A DNA stretch of 32,652 nucleotides from Pseudarthrobacter naphthalenicus (GTDB taxonomy: Bacteria; Actinomycetota; Actinomycetes; Actinomycetales; Micrococcaceae). Shown here in pieces: positions 23,831 through 31,467 of the stretch. How positions within the stretch are numbered: the first letter of the stretch is position 1; each line of letters starts with the position of its first letter. Made by a program: the position numbers and the translations under genes. The notes below the pieces were generated by a model that was not told where the DNA came from, ran no database searches, and saw only the letters and a program-made list of their open reading frames with translations. Location: positions 1 through 32,652 of the forward strand of contig NZ_JARESG010000028.1 in the NCBI RefSeq assembly GCF_029076445.1, read 5' to 3'.

Positions 23831-24969
23831 CGTGTCTCCTGGAGTTGGGCGAGTACCTGTGCCGTGTGTTCACCGACGGCGGGGACGGGGTCCATGCGGA
23901 ACCCCACATTGCGGCTGGTCACCGGCGGGATCAGCGAGCGCGCCGGGCCGGACGCGGTGTCCACATCCATCCAGCGGCCGCGCTGTTCCAACTGCGGGTG
24001 CGCGGAGAACTCCGCCATGTTCCGCAACCGGGCGTTGGCGATGCCGGCGGAGTCGAGGCGGGCCAGCACGTCCTCGGTGGTCAGTGTCGAGAGGACCCGG
24101 TGCAGGTCCGCGTGGAGCTCCCCGCGGTGCTGGACGCGGAGAGCGTTGGTGGCGTAGCGCGCGTCGGTGCCGACCTCCGGATCCCGCAGGACCTCAGAAC
24201 AGAACTTCTGCCACTCGCGCTCGTTCTGGATGGCGAGGAACACTGTCCCGTCGCTGGCGGGGAAGGGCCCGTAGGGAGCGATGGTGGCGTGTTGCGCCCC
24301 GCTTCGCGGTTGCTGCGTGCCTCCGTACTCGGCGTACAGGTAGGGCTGCATCATCCACTCGCCGAGTGCCTCCAGCATCGAAACCTCGATGACGTCGCCC
24401 TTGCCGGTGATGCCGCGGTTGATGAGCGCGGTCAGCACGCCGGTGTAGGCGTACATGCCGGCGGCGATGTCCGCGATGGAGACGCCGACCTTGGCCGGGG
24501 CCTCCTCCGTGCCGGTGACCGAGAGCAGCCCGGCCTCGCACTGCACCAGCAGGTCGTACGCCTTCTTCTTCTCGTAGTCTCCGCCTCTGCCGTAGCCGGA
24601 AATGGAGACGTGGATCAGGCGCGGATTCAGCGTTAGCGCGTCGTCGGGACCGAGCCCCATGCGTTCGGCTGCGCCGGGGGCGAGGTTTTGGATCAGCACG
24701 TCGGCATCGGTGACCAACGCCTTCAGGATGGCGACGCCGTCGTCGGACTTGAGGTCCAAAACCACGGATTCCTTGCCGCGGTTCAGCCATACGAAGTAGC
24801 TGGCGAGCCCGTTGACTTTTTCGTCGTATCCGCGGGCGAAGTCCCCGGTATCGCGTTCGATCTTGATGACGCGCGCGCCCAGGTCCGCGAGCTGGCGTGC
24901 GGCGAAGGGCGCCGCGACTGCCTGTTCGAGAGACACCACGGTCAGACCCGCGAGCGGAAGGTTCTTCAT
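23827..24969 (-). CDS. CaiB/BaiF (class III) CoA-transferase
   Basis: A 380-residue protein. The N-terminus LPLAGLTVVSLEQAVAAPFA then ADLGARVIKIER is diagnostic. Further blocks are NRGKESVVLDLK and DVLIQNLAPGAAERMGL. VSIADIAAGMYAY contains the catalytic Asp167, at the place of Asp169 in formyl-CoA transferase. The enzyme moves CoA from a donor such as succinyl-CoA to a free carboxylate without ATP. It is the probable activating step for the cluster substrate. It overlaps both neighbours by 4 nt. The acid it activates is not readable from the sequence. Confidence 0.85.
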   Translation of the reverse strand: MKNLPLAGLTVVSLEQAVAAPFAARQLADLGARVIKIERDTGDFARGYDEKVNGLASYFVWLNRGKESVVLDLKSDDGVAILKALVTDADVLIQNLAPGAAERMGLGPDDALTLNPRLIHVSISGYGRGGDYEKKKAYDLLVQCEAGLLSVTGTEEAPAKVGVSIADIAAGMYAYTGVLTALINRGITGKGDVIEVSMLEALGEWMMQPYLYAEYGGTQQPRSGAQHATIAPYGPFPASDGTVFLAIQNEREWQKFCSEVLRDPEVGTDARYATNALRVQHRGELHADLHRVLSTLTTEDVLARLDSAGIANARLRNMAEFSAHPQLEQRGRWMDVDTASGPARSLIPPVTSRNVGFRMDPVPAVGEHTAQVLAQLQETR

Positions 24970-25835
24970 GCTGTCTGCCTTTCATGGGAAATCGAGAGTA
25001 TAGCCTCGGCGCGCGCCACGACGGGGGCGTCCACCATCTGGCCGTCCAGTTGTGCTGCGGCCCCTCCGGACGCGACGTTGATCTCCACGACGCGGAGCGC
25101 CCAGGCCACCTCTTCGACCGTTGGACTGAAGGCGGCATGGACGGGAGCCACCTGCGCCGGGTGGATGCACAGCTTGCCGCCGAAACCGAAGGAGTGGCCG
25201 AGCCGCGCCTCCGACTCGACTACCGAGGCGTCGCGGAAGTCCGGGGTGGGTGTATCCAGGGGGGCCGCCAGGCCGACCGCGCGTGAGGCCACGACCAGGC
25301 GCGAACGGACCGGGGCCAGCACGGCCGCGTTGGTGGAGCTGCGGCAGTCCAGCGAGAAGTCGATGGCGCCAAAGGCCAGCCGGGTGCAGTGTGCGCCGGC
25401 AGTGATCGAGTCGACGTCGCGGACACCCCGTGCGGATTCGATCAGGGCGACGAGTGCGCGGTCGGGGCCAAGCACGGAGGCGACGTCGCGCAGCAGGGAA
25501 GCGTCCTCGACCTTGGGGAGCACCAGCCCAAGCAGCGCGTCAGGGGAGCCGGGGCCGGTCAGGGCGGCGACGTCGTCGTCGAACTCCGGTGTTCCCGGGG
25601 CGTTGACACGGACCAGCGCCCGCGTCCCGGCGGCCAGGCCCTCCAGCGCGGCAGCGCGTGCCGCCGCCTTGGCGTCGGGGGCGACGGCGTCCTCAAGGTC
25701 AACGATTATGACGTCGGCGCCGGATGCGGCGGCCTTGGCGTAGCGCTCCGGCCGGTCGCCCGGGACGAACAGGGCGCTCCGTGCGGCCGCGACGATTCCG
25801 ATGGCGCCGGGACCGGGGGTGCCCGGGACCATCAT
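24966..25835 (-). CDS. CitE-like beta-hydroxyacyl-CoA lyase (HpcH/HpaI family)
   Basis: A 289-residue TIM-barrel lyase. RSALFVPGDRPERYAKA gives the CoA-binding Arg. IIVDLEDAVAPDAK carries the metal-binding Glu region, ALIESARGV a second Glu and FGAIDFSLD the metal Asp; CIHPAQV closes the site. The family includes citramalyl-CoA lyase (RipC/Ccl), malyl-CoA and beta-methylmalyl-CoA lyases, which split a 3-hydroxy-diacyl-CoA into acetyl- or propionyl-CoA and pyruvate or glyoxylate. With a MaoC hydratase before and a CoA-transferase after, a citramalyl-CoA or methylmalyl-CoA lyase role is the best guess. Overlaps both neighbours by 4 nt. Confidence 0.8.
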   Translation of the reverse strand: MMVPGTPGPGAIGIVAAARSALFVPGDRPERYAKAAASGADVIIVDLEDAVAPDAKAAARAAALEGLAAGTRALVRVNAPGTPEFDDDVAALTGPGSPDALLGLVLPKVEDASLLRDVASVLGPDRALVALIESARGVRDVDSITAGAHCTRLAFGAIDFSLDCRSSTNAAVLAPVRSRLVVASRAVGLAAPLDTPTPDFRDASVVESEARLGHSFGFGGKLCIHPAQVAPVHAAFSPTVEEVAWALRVVEINVASGGAAAQLDGQMVDAPVVARAEAILSISHERQTA

Positions 25836-26404
25836 CGGGCGTCCTCGACCGGCGGCAAAGAAGACTCGTCCGGACGCACTGAATCGAGCTGCGGGCCGTG
25901 TCCGTGGCGGTAAACCATGAAGGTGCGCTCATAGGAGAGGACGACCACTCCGTCCTGGTTGTAGCCCTCGGTGGCAGCGGTGACAATACCGACGCTGGGA
26001 CGCGAGCTCGAGTCCCGCTTAGCCAGGATCTTGGAACGCGAGTAGATGGTGTCGCCCTCGAATACCGGCTGGGGCATGCGGACCTTGTCCCAGCCCAGGT
26101 TCGCGAAGACGTTCATGGACAGGTCGGTGGTGGACTGCCCGGTAACCAGCGCCAGCGTGTAGGTGGAGACGACCAGCGGAACGCCCTGTTCGGTCTGCAT
26201 CGCGTAGTTCGCGTCGACGTGCGTCTTGGAGGTGTTCTGCGTCAGCAGGGTGAACCATTGGTTGTCCGTTGTGGTGACCGTCTTGCCTGCCGGGTGGTAG
26301 TAGATGTCGCCGACCTCGAAGTCCTCGAAGAAGCGGCCGTTCCAGCCCGCCACCTCGCCGCGCTCCGACCGTTCCACGTCTCCCGGGGGCGAATTCGTTT
26401 GCAC
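25832..26404 (-). CDS. MaoC-type hydratase, mesaconyl/itaconyl-CoA hydratase-like
   Basis: A 190-residue hot-dog protein from GTG 26404, chosen because AGGAG lies 6 nt upstream; a start at 26452 would include the promoter area. NGRFFEDFEVGDIYYHPAGK, TTTDNQWFTLLTQNTSKTH then VDANYA, NVFANLGWDKVRMPQPVFEG and GIVTAATEGYNQDG are the blocks seen in mesaconyl-CoA hydratase-type MaoC proteins. Asp and His in THVDANYA region are candidate catalytic residues. It would hydrate an unsaturated branched diacyl-CoA to the 3-hydroxy form used by the CitE-like lyase encoded next. First gene of the minus-strand operon. Confidence 0.8.
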   Translation of the reverse strand: MQTNSPPGDVERSERGEVAGWNGRFFEDFEVGDIYYHPAGKTVTTTDNQWFTLLTQNTSKTHVDANYAMQTEQGVPLVVSTYTLALVTGQSTTDLSMNVFANLGWDKVRMPQPVFEGDTIYSRSKILAKRDSSSRPSVGIVTAATEGYNQDGVVVLSYERTFMVYRHGHGPQLDSVRPDESSLPPVEDAR

Positions 26405-26466
26405 TGGTATCTCCTGATGTCGGGGTATTGGTTCGTAATAAGGCAACCTCACCGGCCGCGTTACTC

Positions 26467-26474
26467 AATATATT
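26467..26474. promoter_or_regulatory. AATATATT site, MaoC side
   Basis: Core AATATATT in context CTCAATATATTTTG. Its reverse complement matches the 26563 site at 14 of 18 positions. It lies about 63 bp upstream of the MaoC GTG. Confidence 0.4.
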
Positions 26475-26562
26475 TTGTAGCAAACCCAATTTCTCAGGAT
26501 TATTCCGGTAAGTCAACGACGGGCATCTTAGTCACCGTTGCCACGAACCCTTGTCAGCATAA

Positions 26563-26570
26563 AATATATT
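26563..26570. promoter_or_regulatory. AATATATT site, dehydrogenase side
   Basis: The context CATAAAATATATTATG has CATAA/TTATG outer arms. It lies about 95 bp upstream of the acyl-CoA dehydrogenase start and overlaps the proposed -10. Confidence 0.4.
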
Positions 26571-26665
26571 ATGTACCTTGGAGATAATGCGTCGGACGGC
26601 GAAGCCCGTCGCGACGGCGCCGCGGGTGCCGCCCGCCAGTCAAACGAGAGTTCATAGGGGAAGCG

Positions 26666-27841
26666 ATGACAGATCTCAAGGAGCCGGATGTGGCGTCGAA
26701 GGTTGATTTCTACCGGAAACGGACGCGGGCCCTCTGCGCCGAATTCTCCGGCGAGTACTGGCGCGAACTCGACCAGTCGCGCGCCTACCCCGCGGCATTC
26801 GTCGAGGCGCTCACCGCCTCCGGGCTGCTGGCTACGCTGATCCCGACCGAGTACGGCGGTGGAGGCGAGGGCCTGACCGTCGGCGCCGCCATCATGGAGG
26901 AGATCAACCGCTCGGGCGGGCACTCCGCGGCGTGCCACGCGCAGATGTACACCATGGGTTCACTGCTGCGCCACGGCAGCGAGGAACAAAAACAAAAGTA
27001 TCTCCCGGGCATTGCGGCCGGCGCGCTTCGGCTCCAGGCCTTCTCCATCACTGAGGACGCCGGATCCGATACCACCAGCATCGTGACGAAGGCTGAGCTC
27101 GACGGTGATGACTACGTCATTACGGGACACAAGACGTGGACCAGCCGCATCGACGAATCCGACCTGCTGTTGGTGCTCGCCCGCACCGAGGACAAGGGTG
27201 CCGACAAGACCACCGGGATGACGCTCTTCCTAGTCGACCTGCGGGAAGTGCGGGCCAACCAGCCTGACGCGGTGCGCGTGGAGAAGGTGCGAACCATGTT
27301 CAACTACGCCACGAACCAGGTCTGGTACCAGGGCCTGCGCGTGCCGAAGGACTCCGTCATCGGCCAGGTTGGCGAGGGCTTCAGGTACGTCATCGACGGC
27401 TGGAACGCCGAGCGCATCCTGTTGGCCTCGGAGGCAGTTGGCGATGGCTACTGGTTCGCCGAAAAGGCCACCACGTATGCCAACGAGCGCGTGGTGTTCG
27501 GCCGGCCGATCGGCGTCAACCAGGGCGTCCAGTTCCCGATCGTCGACGGCTACATGCACGTGCGTGCGGCCGAGCTGATGCGTGACGTCGCGGCCCGGCT
27601 CTTCGACGAGGGCAAGCCGTGCGGCGCGGAGGCCAACATGGCCAAGCATCTCGCCGCCGACGCTTCCTGGGAGTCCGCCAACGCCTGCATGAACACCTAT
27701 GGTGGGTTCGGATTCGTCGACGAGTACGACGTCGAGCGCAAGTTCCGCGAAACCCGCATGTACCAAGTCGCTCCGGTGAACAACAACCTCGTCAAGACGT
27801 TCATCGCCAGCAAGGTGCTCGGGCTCCCACGTTCCTACTAG
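26666..27841 (+). CDS. Acyl-CoA dehydrogenase
   Basis: A 391-residue flavoprotein of normal length. The N-terminal helical domain includes LIPTEYGGGGEGLTVGAAIM. The middle domain has LQAFSITEDAGSDTTSIVTK (flavin binding) and YVITGHKTWTSRID. The C-terminal domain has YGGFGFVDEYDVERKFRET. The usual catalytic Glu of the YEGT motif is replaced: the aligned segment reads MYQVAPVNNN. Instead, Glu249 in WNAERILLASEAVG is at the position of the base in isovaleryl-CoA and long-chain dehydrogenases. This favours a branched substrate. It starts the plus-strand arm of the cluster and would introduce the double bond that the MaoC enzyme hydrates. Confidence 0.85.
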   Translation: MTDLKEPDVASKVDFYRKRTRALCAEFSGEYWRELDQSRAYPAAFVEALTASGLLATLIPTEYGGGGEGLTVGAAIMEEINRSGGHSAACHAQMYTMGSLLRHGSEEQKQKYLPGIAAGALRLQAFSITEDAGSDTTSIVTKAELDGDDYVITGHKTWTSRIDESDLLLVLARTEDKGADKTTGMTLFLVDLREVRANQPDAVRVEKVRTMFNYATNQVWYQGLRVPKDSVIGQVGEGFRYVIDGWNAERILLASEAVGDGYWFAEKATTYANERVVFGRPIGVNQGVQFPIVDGYMHVRAAELMRDVAARLFDEGKPCGAEANMAKHLAADASWESANACMNTYGGFGFVDEYDVERKFRETRMYQVAPVNNNLVKTFIASKVLGLPRSY

Positions 27842-27884
27842 GAAAGCGGCGCTGGACCACAGACGAGCCAACCAGGAGGCAACA

Positions 27885-28700
27885 ATGACACCGACCCAGA
27901 ACGCGCGGCCAACTCCGCCCATCGTTTCCAAGATCGCCCGCTCGGGCACGGACTCCGTGACCGTCTTCGGTCAGGACCTCATCGGCATGCTCGGGACCGT
28001 GAACCTCGGGGACTTCGCGTACCTCGAGATCTTCCGCCGCCTGCCTGACAAGAATGAGTCCGTCCTTTTCAATGCACTTGTGGTCACACTGGTCGAGCAC
28101 GGCGTCACCCCAAGCGCGATTGCCGCCCGCATGACCTACCTCGGTGCGCCCGAATCGATCCAAGGCGCCGTGGCGTCCGGCATCCTGGGCCTGGGCAACA
28201 CGTTCGTGGGAACCATCGAGGGAGCGGCGCGTATCTGTCAGCAGCACCTGCCGGCCACCGGTCTGCACGATCTCGGCGGCGCCCCGCGCCTGACCAACGA
28301 TGAGATCGAGAAGTTGGCGACGCGCATCGTCGCGGAACACGCCCAGAAAAAGGCACCGATCCCTGGTCTTGGCCACCCCGTTCACAAGCCGGTCGATCCG
28401 AGGGCGCAACGGCTCTTCGAGCTGGGCCGCGAATTGGGCTTCGACGATTCACCGACCCGCTTAATGGAGGCACTCTCGCGACTGGCCTCCGAGCGCTGCG
28501 GCAAGACGCTGCCCGTCAACGCGACCGGTGCGATCGGCGCGCTGGCGTCCACCCTTGGGGTCCCGGCCGAGGTCTCGCGGGGGCTAGGGGTCATCGCGCG
28601 TGCGATCGGACTCGTCGGCCACCTGATTGAGGAGCGGCGCCAACCGATCTCGAAGAGCATCTGGTACCGGGCCGAGGACGAGGCCAGCGCAGACGACTGA
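27885..28700 (+). CDS. Citryl-CoA lyase-like protein (citrate synthase fold)
   Basis: A 271-residue protein with AGGAGG before ATG, 43 nt after the dehydrogenase. PGLGHPVHKPVDPRAQRL (His164) is the second citrate-synthase motif, and NATGAIGALASTLGVP then IARAIGLVGHLIEERRQP is the C-terminal one. Its length matches the citryl-CoA lyase domain of ATP-citrate lyase rather than full citrate synthase. The first catalytic His is absent (the segment reads GTIEGAAR, Glu112). The catalytic Asp of the third motif (NVDG in ATP-citrate lyase) aligns with Thr214 in NATG. It probably cleaves, forms or hydrolyses an acyl-CoA with altered chemistry; the exact reaction is unknown. Confidence 0.7.
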   Translation: MTPTQNARPTPPIVSKIARSGTDSVTVFGQDLIGMLGTVNLGDFAYLEIFRRLPDKNESVLFNALVVTLVEHGVTPSAIAARMTYLGAPESIQGAVASGILGLGNTFVGTIEGAARICQQHLPATGLHDLGGAPRLTNDEIEKLATRIVAEHAQKKAPIPGLGHPVHKPVDPRAQRLFELGRELGFDDSPTRLMEALSRLASERCGKTLPVNATGAIGALASTLGVPAEVSRGLGVIARAIGLVGHLIEERRQPISKSIWYRAEDEASADD

Positions 28701-28950
28701 GCAGCAGTCCGTGCGCGATGCTGCCAAGGAAAAGCTTGCCCAGCTTCTGGGTGAGCACCTCTTGGTCCCTGGCGTCCGAGAATGCATCGCTCAGGAACGG
28801 GGTGCATAGGCGACCAGGATGGTCACGGTGCTCTCCTTGGTTAGATGAGTGGTGCCTGCGCGCCGGGGTTTCAGCCGGCGTCGGCGCCCTCAAGCCCGCG
28901 AGGGTCGCCCAGATGTATTGTCCACGGACGTTAGGGGCGCTCGGCGTGGA
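28701..28950. other. Degenerate stretch after the CoA cluster
   Basis: No intact gene. On the minus strand GTG 28826 follows GGAGAG and reads TILVAYAPRS before a stop at 28791. That is similar to the start of universal stress proteins, so a broken usp gene is possible but weakly supported. Confidence 0.25.
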
Positions 28951-30052
28951 TAGGTGACAAAAAGAAGACCTCTGAGTGGAGTGGGGCTTGTCTAAGAGTC
29001 CGATCCACAAGGAGGTCTTCAATGCCCCATGCTAACGCGATCCTGACTCCGAAGGGCAGGCTCCGGCTGGCCCGGTGCGTGGTCGAGGACGGATGGTCCC
29101 TTCGACGGGCGGCTGAACGGTTCCACGTGTTGGTAACGACCGCAGCGCGCTGGGCCGGCCATTACCAGGCCCCCGGTGATCAAGGCATGGTTGATCGTTC
29201 CAGCCGGCCGGCCAGCTCTCCGCAGCGGACGTCCATGCGGCGGGAGCGGCGGGAGCGGCGGGAGCGGCGGGAGCGGCGGGAGCGGCGGGAGCGGCGGGAG
29301 CGGCGGGAGCGGCGGGAGCGGCGCATCATCGCAGTCAGAATCAACCGCCGGTGGGGTCCGGCCCGGATCGGCTACCTGCTGGGCATCCACCCCTCCACGG
29401 TGCACCGGGCCCTCTCCGGGTTCGGGTTGGCCCGTCTGTCCTGGCTGGATCGCGCCACCGGCAGGATAATCCGCCGGTACGAACACGCTCGACCCGGGGA
29501 CCTGTTCCACGTGGACATCAAGAAGCTCGGACGGATCCCGGACGGTGGAGGTCACCGCGCCACCGGCCGGGCCGCGGGTAACAGGAACAAGACCGGCACG
29601 ACGGCATACCGGCGACCGGGCTACGCCTTCCTGCACAACGCCGTTGATGACCACTCCCGGCTCGCCTACACCGAGATCCTGGCCGATGAGAAGAAGGACA
29701 CCGCGGCCGGGTTCTGGGAACACGCCAACGCCTACTGCGAATCCTGCGGCAATTACCGTCAAACGGGTCCTGACGGACAACGGTTCCTGCTACCGCTCCT
29801 ACGCCTTCAAGGACGCGCCGGGCCCGGACACCAGCCACAAAACGCACCCGCCCATACAGGCCCCAGACCAACGGCAAAGTGGAGCGTTACAACCGCACAA
29901 TGCTTGATGAATGGCTTACGCGAGACCCTATGGATCAGAAAGCGAGCGTGTTGCCGCTTTCACCGACTGGCTCCGTCACTACAATCATCATCGAGGCCAC
30001 ACTTCACTCAAGGGTCAAGCCACGTCACTAACCTCTCAGGTCAATACACCTA
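28951..30052 (+). mobile_element. IS481-family insertion sequence, decayed
   Basis: It contains a broken IS481 transposase. Putative ends are TAGGTG (28951-28956) and CACCTA (30047-30052), and ACCTCTGAG near the left end pairs with CTCTCAGGT near the right end. No target duplication was recognised, so the limits are approximate. Confidence 0.5.
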
Positions 30053-30053
30053 G
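29022..30053 (+). pseudogene. IS481 transposase, three frameshifts and RRE expansion
   Basis: The first part is normal: helix-turn-helix (TPKGRLRLARCVVEDGWSLR, then AAERFHVLVTTAARW), NRRWGPARIGYLLGIHPSTV, then DDE residues at GDLFHVDIKKLGRI and NAVDDHSRLAYTEI. After about 29755 the proper product appears in other frames: ITVKRVLTDNGSCYRSYAFK (one extra A), KRTRPYRPQTNGKVERYNRT once another extra A near 29842 is removed, and AYARPYGSESERVAAFTDWL after a missing G near 29910. Nine RRE units are inserted at 29238-29318. The protein as written lacks the third catalytic residue and should be dead. Confidence 0.8.
29238..29318 (+). repeat. 9-nt minisatellite, nine units
   Basis: The unit CGGCGGGAG is repeated nine times without a mismatch, in frame, giving nine Arg-Arg-Glu units in the transposase. 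Normal members have at most one or two such triplets before the IIAVRINRRWGP block, so this is a slippage expansion. Confidence 0.9.
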
Positions 30054-30534
30054 ATAGCGCAATTGGGCAAGGATGGTCCGTTCGGCTGCCTGCCGGGTCC
30101 TTGGGTGGGTCTTCGTAGGATAGATGTGCGCCGCCAGCTCGGCGACGGGGGAATGCCCGTGGCTGGCCAGGGGACGCCCCCCCCGGCCGGCGAGGACCTG
30201 GCGACGGACGTAGTCCTCCCCGACTTTTTGAAGCTCCGGTATCAGGTTTGCCTCGACTTGGAAACGCAGGTAGGTCATACGCGTAGGTCCGAAGTACCTG
30301 TGGCGAATTTCCGGGCGAGGATAAGGAAGTCTTCCCTGAGGTTGCCGGTATCCATGTCCTGGATTTCTTCCAGCGCGAACATTGTCGATGAGCAGCTTGC
30401 CCTTGTTGGGCCAACCCGGTACAGGGCCGACTTCCCCACCCCGGCGTCCTTGGCGATAGCGTCCATGGTCATGGCCTGCCATCCTTGGGCGACGTAGACC
30501 GAAAGGGCGGCTTCGCCGATCCTGCCTCCAATAC
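30036..30534 (-). pseudogene. TetR family regulator, multiple frameshifts
   Basis: Read from 30534 downward, one frame gives RIGGRIGEAALSVYVAQGWQ then AMTMDAIAKDAGVGKSALYR, a complete TetR helix-turn-helix. The next frame gives WPNKGKLLIDNV, the first returns with EEIQDMDTGNLREDFLILAR, and the second again with MTYLRFQVEANLIPELQKVG. Three shifts are therefore needed. The C-terminus is unclear and runs into the end of the IS481 element. No intact start is visible upstream because of a TAG at about 30537. The target genes are unknown. Confidence 0.65.
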
Positions 30535-31065
30535 GCTACTCAGCACAACGAACAGTGTTAACAGCGGGCTCTGTGACCCGGCTCCTTGAGCCGGCCCCTG
30601 ATCCGCGGTGAGGCGCCGGATGATCACCTATCGCAACGATTCTCGGTGCCTCACCGCTAGCCCAGCCTCAATCACCACCCACGTACCCTCCCGCCAGGAC
30701 AAACGGCAGTGGGGCGAGCCCTCCCCAGAAGCCAAGGTTTACTTCAGGGCTGTTGAGATTCCGACACTCGACACCCGGGAGCCGGCGCGGAATTGCCCGG
30801 ATGATGCAGGCTTATGAGCCGGCAGTCGTGTGCTCGGAGGCGAATGCCGGTGTGCTGCGCACTGGGCCGCTTGCGACGTCAGCTTGTCTCTTGGGGAAGA
30901 AAAGATTGGCCGGGCGTTGTCCTGAGGAGGTCTAAGCCCGGGCATGGAGCCGGCTCTCTCCCCGGGTGAAATCAACGCCGATAACCGGCCTTCCGTCAAC
31001 CTGCCTCGGCAGGACTAACCCAAGCTTGCTGGTCACGCGGCCGGAACTCGGGGAGACTTTGATTC
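30535..31065. other. Gene-free stretch
   Basis: Short frames only, without ribosome binding sites or recognisable motifs. Possible remnants of genes beyond recognition. No strong terminator or promoter was seen. Confidence 0.4.
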
Positions 31066-31186
31066 GTCCATGGCTGGGGTCAACTAAGGCTATCAAGGGC
31101 TGGAAATGAGGAGCCGTTGGGATAGTCCCCAGGTAGCAGCGAGCGGTGGATAACCTATGAGAATTGTCCCCGACTGTGGGCAGCGG
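31066..31186. repeat. Repeat B: diverged copy of repeat A
   Basis: Direct homologue of 16813-16932. The last 46 bp (AGCGGTGGATAACC onward to GCAGCGG) match at 41 positions. The left inverted arm is degraded (GGCTATCAAG in place of GGGTTATCCAC) while the right arm is kept. The adjoining palindromes present at 16938-16979 are absent here. Confidence 0.6.
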
Positions 31187-31278
31187 CAGCACACTTCTTC
31201 ACGGTAGAGCTGAGATTCCCAGTTCTTCTGCAGTCCGGCAAGGAGTCAATTGTCAGGTTGGGGTGTGCCGTAACCGGA

Positions 31279-31407
31279 CTATCTCCTCACCGCGAGCCAG
31301 GTAATTTGGACCTGACTATTCCGGTTACACAAGCGGCCGTGTGGCAAAACCTTTGAGCAGGCCCGCTCGGGGCTGATGGACGCCCGGGCATCGGTGGTGT
31401 TAGACAT
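31279..31407 (-). pseudogene. Truncated third gene of the maleylacetate reductase operon
   Basis: ATG 31407 has AGGAGT at good distance and lies 60 nt after the reductase stop, as expected for an operon gene. The product is plausible for about 20 residues (MSNTTDARASISPERACSK) and then turns into unlikely sequence ending at 31279. An inverted repeat GTAACCGG/CCGGTTAC (31270-31277, 31321-31328) marks the break region. An aromatic ring-cleavage or other pathway gene may have been cut off here; its identity is unknown. Confidence 0.4.
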
Positions 31408-31467
31408 GCTGTACTCCTAAGGTTCGGGGTAGGAAGCGTGCGCTGGGCTGCATGATCAGCGACCGGC

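Larger units (their letters stand above)
26405..26665. promoter_or_regulatory. Divergent promoter of the CoA cluster
   Basis: The 261-bp gap separates the MaoC operon (minus) from the acyl-CoA dehydrogenase pair (plus). It holds two AATATATT sites (26467-26474 and 26563-26570). On the plus strand TTGCCA (26538) and TAAAAT (26560) are spaced 16 bp and may be the promoter overlapping the right-hand site. The AT-rich patch contrasts with the GC-rich surroundings. Confidence 0.5.

Noticed and set aside
22427..24636. Plus-strand frames over 250 codons opposite the prpD and caiB genes
   Set aside because: Mirror frames of high-GC genes; no recognisable motif, and the minus-strand products are clear family members.
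29238..29324. Regular repeat considered as CRISPR
   Set aside because: Units are 9 nt, contiguous, without spacers and in frame: a coding minisatellite.
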